A stretch of DNA of 64,000 nucleotides from Nocardia albiluteola (GCF_018860155.1 NZ_JAHKNI010000001.1:1085311-1149310), one strand, 5' to 3'; numbered from the stretch's first letter, positions 19,490 to 35,344 are shown. Translations and numbers: made by a program. Notes: a model not told the origin generated them from the letters alone.

Positions 19490-19671
19490 CCGGGAAAACC
19501 AACGACGTTAGGGTGTACCAGCGTGCAGTTGCCGACTGTCCACCGACCGCGGTGGGCGTGGCCTGCACGTCCAGTCGTGGGCCCCGGGGTCGACCTCGCA
19601 TTCGATCCTCGACGAGGTGACCTGGAAGGCTCACGTGTCCGGAAAACCGACGACGCTAGGGTGTCGCTGTG
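19490..19671 (+). repeat. Duplicated promoter-like element, copies 149 bases apart
   Basis: Copy 1 (about 19490-19525) and copy 2 (about 19638-19671) share GGAAAACC, an ACGACG core, TAGGGTGT and a GTG start just after it. In each copy TAGGGT fits a -10 box (19509-19514 and 19657-19662), and the GTG lies 6-8 bases downstream, as for a leaderless transcript. Copy 2 starts the Mce-associated gene; copy 1 would start a 49-codon frame ending on the same gene. Confidence 0.6.
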
Positions 19672-19672
19672 A
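19523..19672 (+). CDS. Possible 49-residue leaderless ORF upstream of Mce-associated gene
   Basis: GTG 19523 lies 8 bases after a TAGGGT -10-like box. The 49-codon frame (beginning VQLPTVHRP) ends in a TGA that overlaps the GTG of the next gene. The peptide is Arg/Pro-rich with no recognisable domain. The frame may exist only because the promoter region was duplicated, so coding status is uncertain. Confidence 0.3.
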   Translation: MQLPTVHRPRWAWPARPVVGPGVDLAFDPRRGDLEGSRVRKTDDARVSL

Positions 19673-20703
19673 GTTCTGATCTGCCCAACCCGCCCGAGCA
19701 AGCTGCGGAGACATCACCCGTCGACGCCCAAATGGAGGTTGCTGCCACGACCGAGGCGGACGCTGAGGCGACTGTGAAGGCGGACGCCGGCACCGCTGCG
19801 GCGGAGGCCGACGCGACCGTGAAGGCGGACGCCGGCACCGCTGCGGACGCTGACGCGACCGTGAAGGTGGACGCCGGCGCCGCTGCCGACGCTGACGCGA
19901 CGGTGAAGGCGGGCGCGGGCACTGCTGCTGTGGACGCTGAGGCGACCGTGAAGGCGGGCGCCGCTGTGGCGACTCCGGAGACGGACGCTGGTGCTACTCG
20001 CGAATCGAAGGTTGCCGCACCCCCGAGGTCGGAGGCCGCTGCAGCCTCGGCGGAGCCTGCTCCCGAGGCGGGATCCTCGACCCTGCGCACCGTAATTACA
20101 TATGCCGCGGCCGCCTGGCTGATCGTCGCCGTGATCGCGGGCGCCTGGTTCGGTGTCGGGTGGGTGCGCGCGGCGTTCTTCACCGATGCCCCCCGCGCGC
20201 AGGCCCGCGACAGCGCGCTGGACGCGGCGCGGCAGGCGACGCTGAATCTCACCTCGATGAACCCGAACGACGTCGACGGCTCGATGAAGCTCATGCAGTC
20301 GTCGATGACCGGGCAGATGCTCGACGAGTTCAACCAGAACCACGACAAGATCAAGCAGACCGCGGAGCAGTCCGGGACCAAGCTCGAGGCCAAGGTGCTC
20401 GGGGCCTCGCTGACCTCGCTGGACAGCGAGCGGAGCAAGGCGTCGGCGATCGTGGTGGTGCAGCAGACCCAGACCGCGCCGAACACGCCGGTGCAGTCGT
20501 TCCGGGCGACCTGGACCCTGGACATGTCCAAGGTCGGCGACACCTGGAAGGCCGATCAGGCCAATTCCCTGGGCCAGCTGATTCCGCTCGACAACACCGG
20601 CGCGGCGCCCTCGCCCGCGCAGCCCCAGCAGCCCGGACAGCCCCAGCCCGCCCCGACCACCGCCACGCCTACGCCCGCCGCGCCCGCTGGCCCGGGTTCG
20701 TAG
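19669..20703 (+). CDS. Mce-associated membrane protein with Ala-rich repeats
   Basis: A 344-residue protein. Residues ~30-110 are tandem repeats of about 14 residues around DATVKADAGTAA, with at least five copies. One membrane segment lies at about 141-164, followed by an extracytoplasmic Mce-associated (Mas) domain with a short helix region (ARDSALDAARQATLNLTSMN) and a beta-rich end. The C-terminus is Pro/Gln-rich. The position directly behind mceF and the domain type suggest a role in stabilising the importer, as Mas/Mam proteins do in mycobacteria. GTG 19669 has no ribosome site but lies 6 bases after TAGGGT, consistent with leaderless expression. Confidence 0.8.
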   Translation: MSSDLPNPPEQAAETSPVDAQMEVAATTEADAEATVKADAGTAAAEADATVKADAGTAADADATVKVDAGAAADADATVKAGAGTAAVDAEATVKAGAAVATPETDAGATRESKVAAPPRSEAAAASAEPAPEAGSSTLRTVITYAAAAWLIVAVIAGAWFGVGWVRAAFFTDAPRAQARDSALDAARQATLNLTSMNPNDVDGSMKLMQSSMTGQMLDEFNQNHDKIKQTAEQSGTKLEAKVLGASLTSLDSERSKASAIVVVQQTQTAPNTPVQSFRATWTLDMSKVGDTWKADQANSLGQLIPLDNTGAAPSPAQPQQPGQPQPAPTTATPTPAAPAGPGS

Positions 20704-20715
20704 GAGGACCCCGTC

Positions 20716-21426
20716 ATGACCTCACCTCGCCGCCCCGTCAACAAGGCCTCCTCGCGCCTGCGCCCGGGCGATACCACCACCCGCCGCCGCACCGCCCGCG
20801 TCACCGCGGGTCAGGGCGGCACCCGCCCGTCCGACTCGGCGTCCGGCGCTCGCACCGACGAGCCGACCGAGAAGATCACCAGCGATTCGGCCGCCCGCCG
20901 CCTGCCCCCGCTGCGCCGGTCCGCTGGCCGCTCGGGTCCCTCCTCGTGGGGACTGGCCATCGGCCTGCTGGTCGCGGCGGTCGCGGTGACCGCCGTCGCG
21001 GTGGTCGCCGCGCTGCGCCCGGGCGTCGAGGACGGCAACAAGGCATTCGTGGACACGAAGGCCACCCAGGAGGTGACCGCGGCCGCCGACAACGCCCTGA
21101 AGACGATCTACTCATACGACATCAAGACCATCGGCGGCTACAAGGACGCGGTCCACAAGGTGGTCACCGGCAAGATGCTGGGCGATTTCGACAAGTTTGC
21201 CGACACCACCGTCTCGGCCGTGCAGCAGACGCAGTCGACCGCGACGGCGACCCCGGATCCGGTCGGCGTGACCTTGCTCACCGGCGATCGGGCCGAACTG
21301 CTGGTCGACCTGACCGTCGCCGCGACCAAGAACGGCGTGCCGCAGGAGAGTGCCTCGGGCCCGATCGTGCTGCGGATGCAGAAGATCAACGGTCACTGGA
21401 TGGCCAGCGAAATCGCCGATCGCTGA
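20716..21426 (+). CDS. Mce-associated membrane protein, second copy
   Basis: A 236-residue protein. A basic Arg/Thr-rich cytoplasmic tail (1-~77) and one membrane segment (about 78-100) precede a Mas domain, with KAFVDTKATQEVTAAADNALKTIYSYD in the helix and NGHWMASEI at the end. AGGAGG lies 9 bases before ATG 20716. It is the last gene of the mce cluster, with 12 bases between it and the previous gene. Confidence 0.82.
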   Translation: MTSPRRPVNKASSRLRPGDTTTRRRTARVTAGQGGTRPSDSASGARTDEPTEKITSDSAARRLPPLRRSAGRSGPSSWGLAIGLLVAAVAVTAVAVVAALRPGVEDGNKAFVDTKATQEVTAAADNALKTIYSYDIKTIGGYKDAVHKVVTGKMLGDFDKFADTTVSAVQQTQSTATATPDPVGVTLLTGDRAELLVDLTVAATKNGVPQESASGPIVLRMQKINGHWMASEIADR

Positions 21427-21687
21427 TCGTTACCTGCGGCTTCGTGCCTGCTCAGGGCCCTGCTTCTGCGAACCGATCGGTGATCACGTAGCGGCGCAGG
21501 CGATCTCGGACGATCCGGGGCGGCCCCGCCACTTGACGAGGCCCGCCCGACACGTCACGCTATTCACAACAGCGGCAGCTGTCACAGGGTCCAGGCCCCG
21601 GGATGCAGGCACCGCCGTCGGCCCCTATGCAGCCAGCAAATCCGGGTACGGCGCGGCAGACCCCCGGAACTGGGCCTTGGTGGTACG

Positions 21688-21716
21688 TTGACACCCTATC
21701 TGGTTGGGTGTACGTT
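21688..21716 (+). promoter_or_regulatory. Promoter for rpoBC
   Basis: TTGACA at 21688-21693 and TACGTT at 21711-21716, spacing 17, lie about 200 bases before rpoB in the otherwise gene-free interval 21427-21912. This is the best -35/-10 match in the window. It implies a leader of roughly 190 bases. Confidence 0.65.
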
Positions 21717-21912
21717 TGGACTTTGCGCTGGCTGCCTCCTGTCCATACCTTGATCGCACACGACGAAAGTTCACCGTCCAGGTGTTACTTCCGCTGTCTG
21801 CTGTGTTGAGGCTCGTATGGGTTGTGACCAGCGAGAATCTCAACAACGTAGCAGACAAGCGACGGTCGCGGACCTACCACGCGGCGCGCGTGAGGTGCTG
21901 GAAGGACGCATC

Positions 21913-25401
<3,489 letters not shown>

Positions 25402-25411
25402 AGCGACTGGT

Positions 25412-25437
25412 CCCGCAGCCTCGAAAGAGGCTGCGGG
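25412..25437 (+). promoter_or_regulatory. GAAA-capped hairpin between rpoB and rpoC
   Basis: CCCGCAGCCTC (25412-25422) and GAGGCTGCGGG (25427-25437) form a perfect 11-bp stem closed by a GAAA tetraloop, in the 94-base gap between rpoB and rpoC. No T-tract follows, so full termination is unlikely. It may be an mRNA processing or stability element, or a partial terminator. Confidence 0.65.
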
Positions 25438-25495
25438 GCACCGGAATTAGCGAACTTTTGCTCAAACTCAACCCGAACAGGGGAAAGGAAGTTAC

Positions 25496-29449
<3,954 letters not shown>

Positions 29450-29472
29450 TCACCGCGTCGGTGTGAAGACGA

Positions 29473-29510
29473 CATTCGGCCCCCGCTTCGTTTGGAGCGG
29501 GGGCCGAATG
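29473..29510 (+). terminator. Terminator after rpoC
   Basis: CATTCGGCCCCCGCT (29473-29487) pairs with AGCGGGGGCCGAATG (29496-29510): a perfect 15-bp stem with an 8-base loop, 23 bases after the stop. There is no T-tract, as is common in actinobacteria. The following ~265 bases before the next gene hold nothing recognisable. Confidence 0.8.
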
Positions 29511-29775
29511 CTGTGCGGAGAGAGCTGTGCAGCGCCGAATCCATTGGTAGGCTTCAGGTATGGCCGCAGCCCAGCGGCATAATCGGTCCGGCGACCCGAT
29601 CGAATGCAGAACAGTGTTTCTACCCATACCGCAGCCAAATGGGTTCATCGATATCGAGCTGTCGAAAATTACCTGGTGACTGCCGGGTTGTGACGCCGAG
29701 TTCGCCAACCGTGGACAACATCGCCCGCACGCTGTATGAAAAGTAGAACGTGTTTCAGTGCGAGCGGGAGTGACT

Positions 29776-30243
29776 ATGGACAGCGCCGTGGGCGATCAGG
29801 TGTGGGCAGGGTTCCAGAAGTTGGGGTTTCTGCAGTACACCGGCATGGAGAGCGTCGAGTACCGGGAGGGGCGCAACGTCGTGCAGATGGCGCCCAAGCC
29901 CGAGCATCTGAACCACAACGGTGACCTGCACGCGGCGATCCTGTTCGGGCTCGCCGAGACCGCGGCGATGGGCGCCTCGATCTCCGGGATCGTGGATTTG
30001 ATGGGCGAGACGTTCATCGTCGCTCGCGACGGGCGCATCGAATACCTGGCGCGCGCCAAGGGCGAGGCGGGGCCGATCCGCGCCACTTCAGAGCTGACCG
30101 CGGAACTGCTCGAGCAGGTGCGCGCGGATATTCAGGCGCGCAAGCCCGTTGAGCTCGCGGTGCCGGTGGATATCACCGACAACACCGGAAAGTCCGTTGC
30201 CGCAGCGAGTTTCACCGCGGTGATCCGGCCCCGCCGGGGGTAA
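29776..30243 (+). CDS. Hotdog-fold thioesterase-like protein (DUF4442/PaaI type)
   Basis: A 155-residue protein. The central NHNGDLHAAILFGLAETAAM resembles the hotdog helix with an N-x-x-G-D-x-H motif as in PaaI-like acyl-CoA thioesterases, and the fold continues with IEYLARAKG and the terminal strand AAASFTAVIRP. ATG 29776 was chosen because GGGAG lies 5 bases upstream; a GTG at 29758 is an alternative. Monocistronic behind the rpoC terminator. Substrate unknown. Confidence 0.7.
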   Translation: MDSAVGDQVWAGFQKLGFLQYTGMESVEYREGRNVVQMAPKPEHLNHNGDLHAAILFGLAETAAMGASISGIVDLMGETFIVARDGRIEYLARAKGEAGPIRATSELTAELLEQVRADIQARKPVELAVPVDITDNTGKSVAAASFTAVIRPRRG

Positions 30244-30323
30244 GCCGGCGCGGCGGCGCATGATCAGGCTCGGCATGATCCGACCCCGTCGCGCAATCCG
30301 TCGTCCGACGCGCGTAATTCGGG

Positions 30324-31835
30324 TCAGTAGCCCTGGTAGCCGTGGCCCTCCGCCACAGCCACAACGCCGGGGACATTGTCCAGCGAGCCATATCTCGCGA
30401 TCGCATAGCGCACCCCGGCGACGATATTGTCGACGGGATTCCACACATCGCCGTGGCCGGGCGCCATGTACGCGTTGAATGTGCTGTCGATGGTTTGCAT
30501 CAATCCCTTCGACGGATGGCCCGCGGCGGCATTGCTGTCGGTCAGGTTGATCGCCTGGGGATTGCCGCCCGATTCGTGCGCAATGATGGTGGCGATGGCG
30601 TTGTCGTCGAGCTGACTGGGTGAGTAACCCATCTGCAGGAGTATCTGCCGGGCCTGGTCCATCCACCCGCGGACATCGCCGCTGGGCATCGGCCCGGTCG
30701 GTAGCGCGGCCTGGTTCTGCGCCGCGTAATTCGCATCCTGGGCGCCTCCTCCTCCGCCTCCTCCTCCTCCTCCGCCACCTCCGCCTCCGGCGCTGACCGG
30801 CGTTGCGCTGGCGCGGACGGGGCTGCTGGCGGGTGGTGGTGGCTCCGCACCCATATCCGATGCGGCGCTGGTGATTCCGGGCGTGTACGTGGTGTTGTAG
30901 ACATCCCGGTACTGGTTGAGCAAGCCGAGCAGATCGCCCCCGGAGGTCCCGCTCGCCAGATAGCCCAGTGCGGTGTTCGTGGGCATGGCATTGTGCGTGG
31001 ACAGCAGCCAGTTCGCGCAACCCTGCAAATTCGAACCCAGCGAACGCATTTCGTCGGCGAAATTCGCGGAGTTGTCGCGGATGGAGGCCACGGCGCTCAC
31101 CGCGGCCTCCTTGCCCGTGCCCGTCCAGCCGTCGTCGGACAGCAATACCAGATCGTCGTGCAGGGTCGACATGTCGTTGCGAACCTGATCGGCCATCCAG
31201 GAGTATTGGGTGCCCGCGGTCCGCGCGACCACATCCGAGCCCTGCAGCGAGCGGCCGAATTCGGTGAAATCGTCGAACATCATGCTCGCGGCGGGCCGGA
31301 TCGAATTGTAGAGATCGCCACCGGAATTACTCGGCGGCGGCAGGCCCAGGGCCTTGTCGATGATTTGCAGGGCGGATGCCGCGGGCGTGATGGCCTGCGG
31401 CGGAGGGCTCGGCGGCGCCACCGGTGCGACGTTGGACATCGATCCGATGCGATCCAGATCCGAACGCGACATGTGCTCGTGATCCAGATAGGTCCGCAGC
31501 GCCGTGGTGAAGGCGTCGCCCATTTTCTCCATGGTGTTCTGCATGGATGCCATGGCGGCGATGATGTCTTGGCCACGGGCGCTGAACATTTCGGTGAGCG
31601 CGGTACCGCCGGGCTCGTTGGAGAACGGCCGGAGATTGTCCAGGCTGTTGTCGCGAATGTATTTCTGATACCACTCGAGCCGGGCGATCGCGGTCTTGCA
31701 GTCCACAATGCATTTGGTGAAGAGTTGGGTGTCGATATTTATCGGATTGAGCCCCAGGCTGCCGTTATGGGCGTCGGCGTCCACGGTGTCCCATGGAGTC
31801 GACTGCGCCTGGTTGGCCGCGTCGGTACCGCTCAT
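30324..31835 (-). CDS. WXG100-like protein with C-terminal lytic transglycosylase domain
   Basis: A 503-residue protein. Residues ~20-140 and ~215-320 are helical segments; the second contains a W-x-G turn (DDGWTGTGKEAAVSAV) typical of WXG100 proteins. After Pro-rich linkers comes a run of about 15 Gly, then a soluble lytic transglycosylase/SLT-like domain (about 410-503) with IIAHESGGNPQ, where E421 is the likely catalytic acid, GLMQTIDSTF and NIVAGVRYAI. No classical signal peptide is visible, so type VII export followed by peptidoglycan cleavage is the likely role (inference). ATG 31835 has GGGAG 6-7 bases upstream. Confidence 0.75.
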   Translation of the reverse strand: MSGTDAANQAQSTPWDTVDADAHNGSLGLNPINIDTQLFTKCIVDCKTAIARLEWYQKYIRDNSLDNLRPFSNEPGGTALTEMFSARGQDIIAAMASMQNTMEKMGDAFTTALRTYLDHEHMSRSDLDRIGSMSNVAPVAPPSPPPQAITPAASALQIIDKALGLPPPSNSGGDLYNSIRPAASMMFDDFTEFGRSLQGSDVVARTAGTQYSWMADQVRNDMSTLHDDLVLLSDDGWTGTGKEAAVSAVASIRDNSANFADEMRSLGSNLQGCANWLLSTHNAMPTNTALGYLASGTSGGDLLGLLNQYRDVYNTTYTPGITSAASDMGAEPPPPASSPVRASATPVSAGGGGGGGGGGGGGGGAQDANYAAQNQAALPTGPMPSGDVRGWMDQARQILLQMGYSPSQLDDNAIATIIAHESGGNPQAINLTDSNAAAGHPSKGLMQTIDSTFNAYMAPGHGDVWNPVDNIVAGVRYAIARYGSLDNVPGVVAVAEGHGYQGY

Positions 31836-31967
31836 CGCTGCTCCCGGATCGCCATGTGCCATCCTCCCAAAACCGCGGGATAGTCCGCCTTTTGAAAGAT
31901 ACCCGGGCCCGCGAGGCCCGGCCACCCTTCTGCCCATTCAGATGAACGCAGGGCGGCCGGATGGAGT

Positions 31968-32972
31968 TCACCGCTCGCTGTCGAGCATCGCCATCTGCGC
32001 GGTGGCGTACCGATCGCCGGCGACGCGATCGGCCGGCACGGCGGCCTCGATGCTTGCCAGTTCGTCGGCGGTCAGCGTGATATCCAGCGCGCCAAGGGAT
32101 TCCGAGACGCGCTCGGTGGTCCGCGCGCCGATGACGGGCACGATGTCCGCGCCCTGCGCCAGTACCCAGGCGATGGCCAGCTGCGCCACGCTCACCCCGC
32201 GCCTGTCGCCGATCTGCGCCAGCGCGTCGACCAGCCGCAGGTTGGCCTCGAGGTTCTCGCCCTGGAAGCGCGGGCTGAACGCCCGGAAGTCGTCGGGCGC
32301 GAATGTCCTTCGGCCGCGCAGTGAATCGCTGAGCAGGCCGCGCGAGAGCACCGCGTACGCGGTGATCGCGGTGCCCAATTCGCGTGCGGTGGGCAGGATC
32401 CGGTCCTCGATGCCGCGGGAGATCAGCGAGTACTCGATCTGCAGGTCCGCGATCGGGTGCACGGCGGCCGCGCGGCGCAGGGTGTCCGCGCCGACCTCGG
32501 ACAGGCCGATGTGCCGCACGTATCCGGCCTGCACCATTTCCGCGATCGCCCCGACGGTGTCCTCGATGGGCACGTTCGGGTCCTGCCGCGCGGGCCGGTA
32601 GATGTCGATGTGATCGACGCCGAGACGTTGCAGGGAGTACGCGAGGAAGTTGCGCACCGCCTCGGGACGGCTGTCGACGCCGCCCCACTGGTTGCCCGGT
32701 CCGCGCAGGGCCCCGAACTTCACGCTGAGCAGATAGTCCTCGCGCTTGCGGTCGGCCAGGGCGCGCCCGATCAGCATCTCGTTGTGGCCCATGCCGTAGA
32801 AGTCGCCGGTGTCGATGAGGTTGACGCCCGCGTCGAGCGCGGCGTGGATGGTGGCGATCGATTCCTTCTCGTCGGCCGCGCCGTAGGAGCCCGACATGCT
32901 CATACCGCCGAGTCCGATGCGTCCGACCTGGGGGCCGGTGGATCCGAGCTGAACTTTCTCGATGCTTGTCAT
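31968..32972 (-). CDS. Aldo/keto reductase
   Basis: A 334-residue (beta/alpha)8 NADPH-dependent oxidoreductase. D54, Y59 (LIDTGDFYG) and K85 (SVKFG) of the catalytic tetrad are present, but the usual His in IDLYYQHR is replaced: the segment reads HIDIYRPARQDP, with Ala at position 128. The C-terminal NADPH site includes PVIGARTTERV. It is divergent from an XRE/MmyB regulator, and the 101-base gap probably holds the control sites of both. The substrate is unknown; a sugar-like or small carbonyl compound is typical. Confidence 0.88.
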   Translation of the reverse strand: MTSIEKVQLGSTGPQVGRIGLGGMSMSGSYGAADEKESIATIHAALDAGVNLIDTGDFYGMGHNEMLIGRALADRKREDYLLSVKFGALRGPGNQWGGVDSRPEAVRNFLAYSLQRLGVDHIDIYRPARQDPNVPIEDTVGAIAEMVQAGYVRHIGLSEVGADTLRRAAAVHPIADLQIEYSLISRGIEDRILPTARELGTAITAYAVLSRGLLSDSLRGRRTFAPDDFRAFSPRFQGENLEANLRLVDALAQIGDRRGVSVAQLAIAWVLAQGADIVPVIGARTTERVSESLGALDITLTADELASIEAAVPADRVAGDRYATAQMAMLDSER

Positions 32973-33073
32973 ACCGAGAATCCTGCTCCCGGTCCCGGGC
33001 GCACGGCAGAGATGGTTTATCGGGGGATTGCGGATCCCTGGCTGCGCCGACCGCCGGCGAGGAAAATCGAGGG

Positions 33074-33934
33074 ATGGACCGCGACCAACTAGCCGATTTC
33101 CTGCGCCGCCGCCGCGAGCAGCTGCAACCCGCGGACGTGGGCCTGCTGCCCGGGTTACGGCGGCGCACCCCCGGCCTGCGCCGCGACGAGGTGTCCCTGC
33201 TGGCGGGAATATCCACGGATTACTACACGCGGCTTGAGCAGTCGCGGGGCCCGCGGCCCTCGGTCCAGGTGCTGGCCGCGCTGGCCCGTGCGCTGCGGCT
33301 GACCGACGACGAGCGTGATCATCTCTACCATCTGTGCGGGCACGGCGCGCCGCAGCGCGGGGGTGGAGGCTCGCACGTCGGCCCCGGGCTGCTGTATCTG
33401 CTGTCCAAGCTCGAGGACGTCCCCGCCTGCGTGGTGTCCGATCTCGGAGAGATCCTGGCGCAGAACCGGATGCACATCTTTCTCAACGGTGAGCAAACCG
33501 GCTACACCGGCATGCGGCGATACCTGTTGTGGCGGTGGCTGGTCGAGTCGGACCAGCCGAGGAAATTTCCGCCGGAGGAATGGGATGGCCTGCTGCGCAG
33601 GCACGTTGCGGATCTACGTGCCACCGCCGCGCGCCGGGCCGGGGATCCGGACGTGACCGAGCTGATCACGCAATTACGAGCCGCCAGTAGCGAATTCGAG
33701 CAACTGTGGTCCGAACACGAAGTGGCGGTGCGGATCGCGGATTCCAAGCGGGTGATCCACGACCAGGTCGGCATCGTCGACCTGGTCTGTGAAACCCTCG
33801 TCACGCCCAACGCCACCCAGAATCTGCTGGTCTACTATCCGCGGCCGGGCAGCGACGCGCAGGAGAAGCTGGATCTGCTGCGGGTCATCGGGGTTCAGTC
33901 GATGACGAGCGAATCCGCTTCCGGTCAGCGCTGA
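33074..33934 (+). CDS. XRE/MmyB-family transcriptional regulator
   Basis: A 286-residue regulator. The N-terminal helix-turn-helix (about 10-75) has GLRRRTPGLRRDEVSLLAGIS and YYTRLEQSRGPRPS. The C-terminal ~190 residues form the MmyB-like ligand-binding domain (CVVSDLGEILAQNRM... and the end segment LLVYYPRPGS). Start ATG 33074 was chosen over upstream frames because homologues start just before this point. Such regulators often control the divergent oxidoreductase, here the aldo/keto reductase. The 3' end overlaps the convergent GNAT gene by 10 bases. Confidence 0.88.
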   Translation: MDRDQLADFLRRRREQLQPADVGLLPGLRRRTPGLRRDEVSLLAGISTDYYTRLEQSRGPRPSVQVLAALARALRLTDDERDHLYHLCGHGAPQRGGGGSHVGPGLLYLLSKLEDVPACVVSDLGEILAQNRMHIFLNGEQTGYTGMRRYLLWRWLVESDQPRKFPPEEWDGLLRRHVADLRATAARRAGDPDVTELITQLRAASSEFEQLWSEHEVAVRIADSKRVIHDQVGIVDLVCETLVTPNATQNLLVYYPRPGSDAQEKLDLLRVIGVQSMTSESASGQR

Positions 33935-34257
33935 ATCCCCTTGCCCACCACGTGGTCGTCGTACTGCGGGTGCTTGTCCAGCCAGCCCTTGATGAACGGG
34001 CAGCGCGGCACGACAGTGCGCTCGCGGGCGATCGTGTCCTCGACGGCCCCCTGCGCCAGGGTGTTTCCCAGTCCCATGCCCGCGTACTCGGTGTCGACCT
34101 CGGTGTGGATGAAGACCGTATCCTCCTCGCGCTCGCGGTATTCCGCGAATCCGGCGAGCTTGTCGTCGTACCAGATCTCGTAGCGCAACTGCGCGTCGTT
34201 CCGGATGACGGAGGCGTGTTTCGCCTGCTCACCGCTGTTGGTCATGCCCTGGCCCAT
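33925..34257 (-). CDS. Small GNAT-fold N-acetyltransferase
   Basis: A 110-residue minimal GNAT domain of the YjdJ type. It contains YEIWYDDKLAGFAEYR, the acetyl-CoA loop YAGMGLGNTLAQGAVED (from the pattern Q/R-x-x-G-x-G/A) and the usual end CPFIKGWLDKHPQYDD. The start could be ATG 34257 or the ATG five codons in. It lies immediately after the AhpD-like gene (stop TGA abuts this ATG), so the two are co-transcribed. Confidence 0.85.
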   Translation of the reverse strand: MGQGMTNSGEQAKHASVIRNDAQLRYEIWYDDKLAGFAEYREREEDTVFIHTEVDTEYAGMGLGNTLAQGAVEDTIARERTVVPRCPFIKGWLDKHPQYDDHVVGKGIQR

Positions 34258-34734
34258 TCAACTCTCCTTCCGCGCGCGCACCGGGTGCCTGCTCATGATC
34301 GACACGCGATTGAATGCACCGATGGTCGTCGCGGCCCAGATGACGACGGAAACCTGGTCGTCCGACATTTGTTGCCGCGCAATAGCATACCCACGCTCGA
34401 GCGTTTGTTCATCCGGTAGCTCGGTGGTGAGCTCGGCCAGCCCCAGTGCGGCCCGTTCCAGTGGCGTGAACAGATCGGTGCGCCGCCAGGCCGGCAGCAC
34501 GTCGAGTTGCTGCTGGGTGACACCGGCGGTGACCGCGGCGCGGGTGTGCAGGTTCAGGCAGAACGGGCACCCGTTGAGCTGCGAGACCCGCACGTTGACG
34601 AGCTCTATCAGCGAGCGATCCAGACCCGCCGCCTCGGCGGCATGGCTTATCGCGGGAGTGAGGGCGCTCAGGGCGTGGAATGCCTCGGGGGTCTGCTTAT
34701 CGATCCAGACACGGGCATCTGCGGGAGAATCCAT
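34258..34734 (-). CDS. AhpD/carboxymuconolactone decarboxylase-like protein
   Basis: A 158-residue all-helical protein. It carries the redox pair NGCPFCLNLHTRAA (CxxC with following His), the mark of AhpD-like peroxidase-related proteins, and an ELVNVRVSQ helix before it. Expected to have alkylhydroperoxidase or thiol-disulfide activity in the cytoplasm. First gene of an operon with the GNAT gene. Confidence 0.88.
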   Translation of the reverse strand: MDSPADARVWIDKQTPEAFHALSALTPAISHAAEAAGLDRSLIELVNVRVSQLNGCPFCLNLHTRAAVTAGVTQQQLDVLPAWRRTDLFTPLERAALGLAELTTELPDEQTLERGYAIARQQMSDDQVSVVIWAATTIGAFNRVSIMSRHPVRARKES

Positions 34735-34786
34735 GGCCGTCGCATCGTAACCGCGCGCCGGGGCCGGCGTCGGGTGCGGGAGACAT

Positions 34787-35248
34787 TCAACACTGGCCGC
34801 GCAGCCTGCGGTTCACGTTGTCCAGGCCGTCGGCGATCGCGGTGAGCTGCTCGGGGGTGAGCACGTCGATGAACAGGTCCCGCACGGCGGCGACGTGGCC
34901 CGGAGCTGCGCGCTCGAGCATGTCGCGCCCGGCCTCGGTCAGCACGGCGAAGACCGCGCGCATATCGGTGGAGCAGGAGCGGCGGCGGACGAGTCCGGCG
35001 TGCTCGAGCCGGTCGATCTGGTAGGTGAGTTTGCTCTTGGAGTTGAGCAGGGCGGCGGCGAGCTCGCTCATCCGCAGTTCGCCCTCGGGTTCGGCGGCGA
35101 GCCGGACCAGGATCTCGTACTGCAGGTGGGACAGGCCCGCATCGCGTTCGAGCTGCTGGTCCAGGCGGCGGTTGAGCAGGCCGGCGGCGGTGAGGAAGGC
35201 CAGCCACGCGCGCGTCTCCTGCTCGTTCAGCCAGCGTGGACCACCCAT
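34787..35248 (-). CDS. MarR-family transcriptional regulator
   Basis: A 153-residue winged-helix repressor. The recognition region reads RMSELAAALLNSKSKLTYQIDRLEHAGLVRR, followed by the wing with CSTDMRAVFAVLTEAGRD. It is divergent from ribA, and a perfect palindrome lies between the genes at 35301-35314. Members of this family usually repress themselves and the neighbour and respond to phenolic or oxidising compounds. Confidence 0.93.
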   Translation of the reverse strand: MGGPRWLNEQETRAWLAFLTAAGLLNRRLDQQLERDAGLSHLQYEILVRLAAEPEGELRMSELAAALLNSKSKLTYQIDRLEHAGLVRRRSCSTDMRAVFAVLTEAGRDMLERAAPGHVAAVRDLFIDVLTPEQLTAIADGLDNVNRRLRGQC

Positions 35249-35300
35249 CGTCCCAGGTTACCGCCGTCGCGCACCCGGGAATATCGATACGGGCATCACT

Positions 35301-35314
35301 GTTCAAATTTGAAC
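35301..35314. promoter_or_regulatory. Probable MarR operator
   Basis: GTTCAAATTTGAAC is a perfect 14-bp palindrome in the 96-base gap between marR (start 35248) and ribA (start 35345), of the TTCAAA/TTTGAA type bound by many MarR proteins. It sits 31 bases before the ribA start. Confidence 0.75.
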
Positions 35315-35344
35315 GGAAGTAGTTCCCCGGACCCCGGAGCAACC

